5,938 nucleotides of DNA, taken from assembly GCA_945916625.1 (NCBI GenBank), contig CAMEGY010000066.1, positions 1-5,938 of the forward strand, written 5' to 3'. The notes beneath the pieces were generated by a model. That model searched no databases. It worked only from the letters and a program-made list of their open reading frames with translations, and was not told the origin of the DNA. Below are positions 1 to 5,938 of the stretch, in pieces; within the stretch, counting starts at the first letter, position 1, and the number at the start of each line of letters is the position of its first letter. Made by a program: the position numbers and the translations under genes. This DNA comes from an uncultured Anaerococcus sp. (lineage in GTDB: Bacteria > Bacillota_A > Clostridia > Tissierellales > Peptoniphilaceae).

Positions 1-1
1 A

Positions 2-396
2 ATTTTTGGTGTATTTTTACAAAGGTTCGTAAACTTTAACCTAGATGCAGCCATGGGAATAGTAGTAGCATTTTTCGTAACCAAGCCAGGTTTTGATTTA
101 TTCAATGAAACCGTTGGTTATTTGTTGGGAGAAAAGATTGATTCTGAAAGACAAGAAGAAATTGAGAGAATTCTTCTGAGTGGCAAATATATAATAGGTT
201 TCCACCATCTAGATATCCATCAATATGGAAAAGGCCATATAGCTGGCTCTTGTCACGTCGAAGTGCCAGGAAACCTCACTGTAGCAGAACTTCACCATGA
301 GATAGATTTTATAGAAAAAGAGATAAGAAAAAACACTGGGGTAATCTTAACCCTACATGCAGATCCAACCTACAATATCTTAGATAAGAAGGTTAA

Positions 397-400
<4 letters not shown>
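2..400 (+). CDS. Cation diffusion facilitator (CDF) family metal transporter, C-terminal part (5' truncated by window edge)
   Basis: The frame is open from the window edge to the TGA at 398-400, giving 132 residues of a CDF transporter, an inner-membrane divalent-cation/proton antiporter. Fragment residues 14-43 are the last transmembrane helix (LDAAMGIVVAFFV, then a conserved ...LLGE end). Residues 44-132 form the cytoplasmic ZT_dimer domain with a ferredoxin-like fold. Its usual metal-ligand positions appear kept: a His in GFHHLD (H68/H69), His in CHVEV (H85) and the LHADP motif (H119, D121), matching by recall the His/His/His/Asp set of E. coli YiiP. The domain is His-rich beyond this (also H73, H79, H98, H99). 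The ATG at 53 falls inside the last helix and is not a real start; the true start lies upstream. The end overlaps the next start by 4 bp (ATGA). The metal (Zn, Fe, Mn, Co) cannot be told because the transmembrane site on helices 2 and 5 is outside the window. Confidence 0.9.
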
Positions 401-2067
<1,667 letters not shown>

Positions 2068-2069
<2 letters not shown>

Positions 2070-2072
2070 GGA
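2068..2072 (+). promoter_or_regulatory. Ribosome binding site of murA, sharing bases with the upp stop codon
   Basis: AAGGA lies 6 nt before the murA ATG at 2079. Its first two bases are the last two of the upp TAA stop codon, the same arrangement as at the previous junction. It supports ATG 2079 as the murA start. Confidence 0.75.
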
Positions 2073-2078
2073 ATAGAG

Positions 2079-3356
2079 ATGACGAAAAAAGAAATATTAG
2101 TAATTAATTCTAATGGACCTTTAAAAGGCGAGGTTACTATTTCGGGTGCAAAAAACTCAGCATTACCGATCCTAGCAGCTTGTGTTTTAGGTACAGAAGA
2201 AATTATATTAGATGGGGTTCCTGAACTTAAGGACGTAGAAATTATGGTAGAAGTCCTCAAGCATTTGGGTAGCAAGGTTGAGTACCTTAACACAAATTCC
2301 CTTAGAATTGACTCCTCAGGAATAAATACTACGGAAACCCCTTATGAACTTATGGATAAGATGAGAGCTTCATTCGTGGTTATGGGCCCACTTCTATCAA
2401 GATTTCATGCCGCTCACACGAAAGCGCCTGGTGGATGTAATATAGGAAGCCGCCCAATCGACCTTCACCTAAAGGGATTTGAAGCTCTAGGAGCTATTAA
2501 TAGGGTTAATAACGACGAAATAGCTATAGAAGCTAAAGAAGGCCTTACAGGTACAGAAATTTATTTAGACTTCCCATCTGTCGGGGCAACTCAAAATATA
2601 ATGATGGCAGCTTCTCTTGCTGAAGGAAAAACTATCCTAGAAAATGCTGCTAAAGAACCAGAAATCGTAGACCTTGCATCTTTCCTGTCAAAGATGGGTG
2701 CAAATATCAAAGGCGCAGGTACTTCTACAATAGTTATAGAAGGTGTTGAAAAATTAACTGGTACCCGCCACACAATAATTCCAGACAGGATAGAAGCAGC
2801 TACCTACATGACAGCAGCTGCTATGACTAGGGGTGAGGTTACAATTAATAACGTAATTGGATCTCATATTAGACCTGTAATAGCAAAGTTAGTTGAAATG
2901 GGAGTATACGTTCACGAAATAGAAGATGAAGATAGGATAATTGTAAAGGCACCTAATAGACTTAAATCAACCAATATTCAGACTCTTCCATATCCAGGAT
3001 TTCCAACAGATGCTCAGGCTCAATTTATGGCTCTTATGACTGTTTGTGAGGGAGAAAGCAGGATTCAAGAAACTGTTTTTGAAAACAGATTCATGCACGT
3101 AGAAGAGCTTATGAAGATGGGAGCAGTTATTGCTACATCGGGTAATAGGGCAACTATAGCAGGTGTAGAAAAACTCCATGGTGCTGATGTTAAGGCAACA
3201 GACCTTAGAGCAGGAGCGGCGCTTGTAATGGCTGGACTCTTTGCAAAAGGAACTACAAGGGTATTTGATATCTATCATATTGATAGAGGATACTCAAACA
3301 TAGTTGAGAAATTAAGTAAGCTTGGAGCTGACATAAAGAGAGTAGAAGTAGAATAA
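2079..3356 (+). CDS. murA: UDP-N-acetylglucosamine 1-carboxyvinyltransferase (MurA)
   Basis: MurA transfers enolpyruvate from phosphoenolpyruvate to UDP-GlcNAc, the first committed cytoplasmic step of peptidoglycan synthesis. The 425 residues match the family length and the two-lobed EPSP-synthase-like fold. Catalytic and ligand residues are all seen: K25-N26 in GAKNSALP, R96 in MRAS, the active-site Cys120 in APGGCNIGSRP, R125 in the same motif, D311 in PTDAQAQ, R337 in ENRF, R377 in DLRAGA and R403 in IDRGYSN. These correspond to the known E. coli residues K22/N23, R91, C115, R120, D305, R331, R371 and R397. The Cys indicates the fosfomycin-sensitive form and not the Asp variant. Firmicutes often carry two paralogues (murAA, murAB); which one this is cannot be decided here, though proximity to upp favours the murAA position. 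The start is set by AAGGA 6 nt upstream. The stop overlaps the next ATG by one base. Confidence 0.98.
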   Translation: MTKKEILVINSNGPLKGEVTISGAKNSALPILAACVLGTEEIILDGVPELKDVEIMVEVLKHLGSKVEYLNTNSLRIDSSGINTTETPYELMDKMRASFVVMGPLLSRFHAAHTKAPGGCNIGSRPIDLHLKGFEALGAINRVNNDEIAIEAKEGLTGTEIYLDFPSVGATQNIMMAASLAEGKTILENAAKEPEIVDLASFLSKMGANIKGAGTSTIVIEGVEKLTGTRHTIIPDRIEAATYMTAAAMTRGEVTINNVIGSHIRPVIAKLVEMGVYVHEIEDEDRIIVKAPNRLKSTNIQTLPYPGFPTDAQAQFMALMTVCEGESRIQETVFENRFMHVEELMKMGAVIATSGNRATIAGVEKLHGADVKATDLRAGAALVMAGLFAKGTTRVFDIYHIDRGYSNIVEKLSKLGADIKRVEVE

Positions 3357-3358
3357 TG
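3354..3358 (+). other. TAATG stop-start junction between murA and the RecD2-family gene
   Basis: The murA stop TAA (3354-3356) shares its last A with the ATG of the helicase gene (3356-3358). No good Shine-Dalgarno sequence is visible in the 20 bases upstream, only purine-rich AGAG and AGAAG runs. Initiation at this helicase gene therefore probably depends on ribosomes that have just finished murA. Confidence 0.7.
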
Positions 3359-5512
3359 AAAATAGAAGGTATAGTATCAAACATTAGATATAGGAATGAT
3401 GAAAGTGGTTATAGCGTAATGACGCTAGTCACTTCTGATTCTGATATAACTATAGTTGGTACTATGCCTTTTTTTAATGAAGGCGACAGGATAGAAGTCA
3501 TTGGTGATCTTATATATCATGACAAATATGGCGAGCAGCTAAATATCAAAAATGTTAGGCTGAAAAAACCTTCTGATAGGGAGTCAATAATAAAGTATCT
3601 TTCAAGTGGTAATATAAGAGGAATTGGCAAAAAAACTGCTGAGAGAATATATAATGTTTTTGGAAAAGATTCCTTAGATATTCTATATAATAATCCAGAA
3701 AAACTCATAGAAGTAGAAGGTATTGGCAAAAAGAAATTAGAAGATATAAAATTATCGGCAGAAGAAACAAAAGATTCTAGAAAAAGTTTAGAATATTTGC
3801 AAGGCCTTAGGATATCTTATAATCTTGCAATGAAAATCTATAATAAATATGGAGAAAATACTATAGATATAGTCAAATCTAATCCCTATAAACTCATTGA
3901 AGACATAAAGGGAATTGGATTTAATATGGCAGATTCCTTAGCTCGAAATATGCAAATGGAATCAAATTCTCCATTTAGGATATCAGCAGGACTTCGATAT
4001 GTAATAGATTATGAGGCTGATTTTAATGGCCATACTTCGCTTGAGGCAGATTACCTTATAGAAGAGGCAGCCAAGCTATTAAAGGCTGATAAAAATCTTA
4101 TAGCAGCTCAGATAGAAACAGATCTCTTATCAGGAAAATTAGAACTAGTAGAAATAAAAGAAAAGTCCTATGTCTATTCAAAGGGACTTTATAAGGCAGA
4201 AAAATCTGTAGCCATAAACCTTGCAAAAAAGATAAAAGAGCCTTATATTTTTGATGTAAGTATTGATGAAGATTTAACTAGCTACTCTAAAGAACAAAAA
4301 ATAGCTATAGAAAACGCCTTCGAAAATATGTTTCTTGTTATAACCGGCGGTCCAGGGACAGGCAAAACTACCATTATAAATGCTATAACAAAAATTTTGG
4401 ACAAAAATGATATGACATACGCCCTTGCTGCACCAACAGGTAGGGCGGCTAAGAGAATGCAGGAGGCTACAGATAGCGATGCAATTACTATCCATAGGCT
4501 AATCGGGATAAGACCTGATTTAACCATAGCAGAATATAACGAAGAAAACCCAATTGAAAAAGACTATATTATAGTTGATGAGGTATCTATGGTGGATATC
4601 TATCTTATGAAAAGCCTTCTTGATGCTATAGGGGAGTCTACCAGCCTAATTCTTGTAGGAGATAGCGATCAATTACCATCGGTAGGGCCAGGCAATGTTT
4701 TATCTGATATACTTAATTCACCTGCAAAATCTATTAGACTTAAAAAGATTTTTAGGCAGGCTGGAGAATCTAATATAATTGTAAATGCCCATAGGATAAA
4801 TGAAGGTAAATACCCCTTTTTAAACCAACCTGATAAAGATTTTTTCTTTATAGATACTAATTCTTTTGGATTTCAAAATACTTTATTAGATTTAATTGCT
4901 AATAGATTACCAAATTTTTATAAATTTGATCCAATAAAAGATATACAAGTTCTATCCCTTTCTAAAAAAACGCAATGGGGTGTAGATAGTATCAATAAGG
5001 CTATACAGGAAGTGATAAATAAGGAAAAAAATTTTTTGAAGGTAAACGATAAGGTATTTAAATTATATGACAAGGTCATGCAAATTAGAAATAATTATGA
5101 TTTAAGGGCTCAAAATTATGTGGCAAACGATGACGGTGTATATAATGGGGACATAGGGATAGTAATTGAAATAGAAAGTAATGAGGAGAGTATGAAAGTC
5201 GAATTTGATGACGGAAAGATTGTCAAATATAAAAAAGAAGACATCAGAGATTTAGACCTATCATATGCTATTACAGTTCATAAGTCCCAGGGATCAGAGT
5301 TTAAGTGTGTAATTATTCCTATGATGCAAGTAGCGCCAATGCTACTTACAAGAAATCTTCTTTATACAGGAGTTACTCGTGCCAAAAAATTAGTAATTCT
5401 CCTAGGTGATAAGAGATATATCAAAAAAATGGTTGATAACAACAAAGCTAACGATAGGAATTCCAATCTAAGTTATTGGATAAGGGAAATGGAGTCTATT
5501 CTTGCTGATTGA
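3356..5512 (+). CDS. recD2: RecD2-family ATP-dependent DNA helicase (RecD/TraA type, YrrC-like)
   Basis: Standalone SF1B 5'-3' DNA helicase of the RecD2 group, linked in other bacteria to DNA repair and replication-fork handling without RecBC. The order is: N-terminal OB-like domain (1-70); helix-hairpin-helix region with three Gly-Ile-Gly turns (RGIGKKTA 88-95, EGIGKKKL 121-128, KGIGFNMA 185-192); Q-like motif SKEQKIAIENA (311-321); Walker A GGPGTGKTT (331-339); motif Ia APTGRAAKRM (359-368); Ib TIHRLIG (378-384); Walker B VDEVSMVD (407-414); motif III VGDSDQLPSVGPG (434-446); motif IV IFRQ (465-468); region around YNGDIGIV (596-603); SYAITVHKSQGSEF (636-649); and TRNLLYTGVTRAK (665-677). 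No helicase motif is missing. At 718 residues it is close to Deinococcus RecD2 and shorter than Bacillus YrrC. The start at 3356 fits the family N-terminus (GIVSNIRYRNDESGYSV). GC is visibly lower than in murA. It overlaps the ComF-family gene by 11 bp. Confidence 0.95.
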   Translation: MKIEGIVSNIRYRNDESGYSVMTLVTSDSDITIVGTMPFFNEGDRIEVIGDLIYHDKYGEQLNIKNVRLKKPSDRESIIKYLSSGNIRGIGKKTAERIYNVFGKDSLDILYNNPEKLIEVEGIGKKKLEDIKLSAEETKDSRKSLEYLQGLRISYNLAMKIYNKYGENTIDIVKSNPYKLIEDIKGIGFNMADSLARNMQMESNSPFRISAGLRYVIDYEADFNGHTSLEADYLIEEAAKLLKADKNLIAAQIETDLLSGKLELVEIKEKSYVYSKGLYKAEKSVAINLAKKIKEPYIFDVSIDEDLTSYSKEQKIAIENAFENMFLVITGGPGTGKTTIINAITKILDKNDMTYALAAPTGRAAKRMQEATDSDAITIHRLIGIRPDLTIAEYNEENPIEKDYIIVDEVSMVDIYLMKSLLDAIGESTSLILVGDSDQLPSVGPGNVLSDILNSPAKSIRLKKIFRQAGESNIIVNAHRINEGKYPFLNQPDKDFFFIDTNSFGFQNTLLDLIANRLPNFYKFDPIKDIQVLSLSKKTQWGVDSINKAIQEVINKEKNFLKVNDKVFKLYDKVMQIRNNYDLRAQNYVANDDGVYNGDIGIVIEIESNEESMKVEFDDGKIVKYKKEDIRDLDLSYAITVHKSQGSEFKCVIIPMMQVAPMLLTRNLLYTGVTRAKKLVILLGDKRYIKKMVDNNKANDRNSNLSYWIREMESILAD
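5491..5494 (+). promoter_or_regulatory. Ribosome binding site for the ComF-family gene, inside the recD2 end
   Basis: GGAG within the last codons of recD2 is followed after 7 nt by TTG at 5502 in the ComF-family frame. No ATG or GTG is available in that frame between its upstream stop (TAA 5481-5483) and the first conserved cysteine, so this site decides the start. Confidence 0.65.
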
Positions 5513-5938
5513 TTATTTATTTTTAGATGACAATAAATGCAATTTTTGCCAGGAAGAGTTTATATATAGGTACGGACTATGTAAAGATTGCTTTGATAAA
5601 CTAGATTATGTTGATAATAGCTTTTTGATAGGAGACTATTTGGCATACTCAATATATTTTTATAATGATTTTTTTAAAAAACTAATTGGTCTATACAAGT
5701 TTGAGAGAAAGACAGAATTTTCAAGAATTTTATCTTTAATGCTTTATGACTACGGATCTTTCAAATCCTTATTTGATGTAGATTATATTTTGCCATCCCC
5801 ATCTTCTAATAAGACCCTTATAAACAGAGGGTTTGACCATATTAGAATGCTAACAGATGATTTTATAGAGAAGATTGAGCCTATTTATCTTGAGGACTTT
5901 GAAAAAGTTAAAAATACAAAAGCTCAGCATAATTTGGG
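5502..5938 (+). CDS. comFC: ComF-family phosphoribosyltransferase-like protein (ComFC), 3' truncated by window edge
   Basis: 145 codons are visible, still open at the right edge. The protein begins with a four-cysteine zinc-ribbon-like motif (C13, C16, C27, C30: KCNFC...LCKDC), as in ComFC/GntX proteins. It continues with YKFERKTEFSRIL, in the position of the family's LKY...K...R..A segment, then PSPSSNKTLINRGFDH (98-113), the family's P.P....R...RGFN/D hallmark, and NTKAQHNL (138-145), where the family has T..Q..L. The PRPP-binding loop (DDV.TTG) would lie beyond the window, so activity cannot be judged. ComFC is needed for natural transformation in several bacteria and acts in the cytoplasm; its biochemical role is unsettled. 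The start is TTG at 5502, chosen because GGAG lies 7 nt upstream and no ATG or GTG precedes C13. The first later in-frame ATG is well inside the conserved region. It overlaps recD2 by 11 bp, implying coupled expression. The visible coding region is very AT-rich. Confidence 0.88.
   Translation, partial: MLIDYLFLDDNKCNFCQEEFIYRYGLCKDCFDKLDYVDNSFLIGDYLAYSIYFYNDFFKKLIGLYKFERKTEFSRILSLMLYDYGSFKSLFDVDYILPSPSSNKTLINRGFDHIRMLTDDFIEKIEPIYLEDFEKVKNTKAQHNL

Noticed and set aside
2967..3278. Cys-rich minus-strand open frame opposite murA
   Set aside because: The cysteines come from the complement of murA codons. The sense strand is a fully conserved enzyme, and no ribosome binding site or context supports a gene here.
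4274..4527. Two overlapping minus-strand frames opposite the RecD2 Walker A region
   Set aside because: Both are shadows of a strongly conserved helicase segment and neither has a recognisable protein pattern. The hydrophobic stretches reflect complemented charged and Gly codons.
5021..5040. A7T6 run in recD2 considered as a terminator or regulatory tract
   Set aside because: It has no GC-rich stem and encodes ordinary in-frame helicase residues. It is best explained by AT-rich codon use.

Overview
The window is a single, very dense stretch of plus-strand housekeeping genes from an AT-rich Gram-positive (Firmicute) bacterium. Low GC, frequent AGG arginine codons, AGGAG/AAGGA-type ribosome binding sites, a two-domain Sua5-type TC-AMP synthase, a Firmicute-style uracil phosphoribosyltransferase and a standalone RecD2 all fit. 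An anaerobe of the Peptoniphilaceae/Tissierellia type (Anaerococcus, Peptoniphilus and relatives) is my best guess, but this comes from general resemblance and not from a search.

Layout, left to right: the 3' part of a cation diffusion facilitator (CDF) metal exporter (2-400, cut at its 5' end); threonylcarbamoyl-AMP synthase, Sua5/YwlC type (397-1431); uracil phosphoribosyltransferase upp (1440-2069); UDP-N-acetylglucosamine 1-carboxyvinyltransferase murA (2079-3356); RecD2-family helicase (3356-5512); and the 5' part of a ComF-family protein, comFC-like (5502 to the right edge). The last gene starts with TTG inside the helicase gene.

Gene spacing is -4, +8, +9, -1 and -11 bp. Two junctions are stop/start overlaps, two have the Shine-Dalgarno sequence sharing bases with the preceding stop codon, and one has an 11-bp overlap. 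This argues for one polycistronic, translationally coupled transcript. No stretch longer than 9 bp lies between genes, and I see no terminator, credible promoter, RNA gene, CRISPR array, insertion sequence or long repeat.

The products do not form one pathway: metal efflux, tRNA t6A modification, pyrimidine salvage, first committed step of peptidoglycan synthesis, DNA repair helicase and DNA-uptake-type accessory protein. The sua5-upp-murA order looks like a compressed version of the conserved Bacillus ywlC...upp...atp...murAA neighbourhood, with the genes between removed. recD2 and comFC are the only pair with a plausible shared theme (handling of single-stranded or incoming DNA). I found no clear sign of a new biological system; the most useful points are the comFC start and the compaction of the locus.
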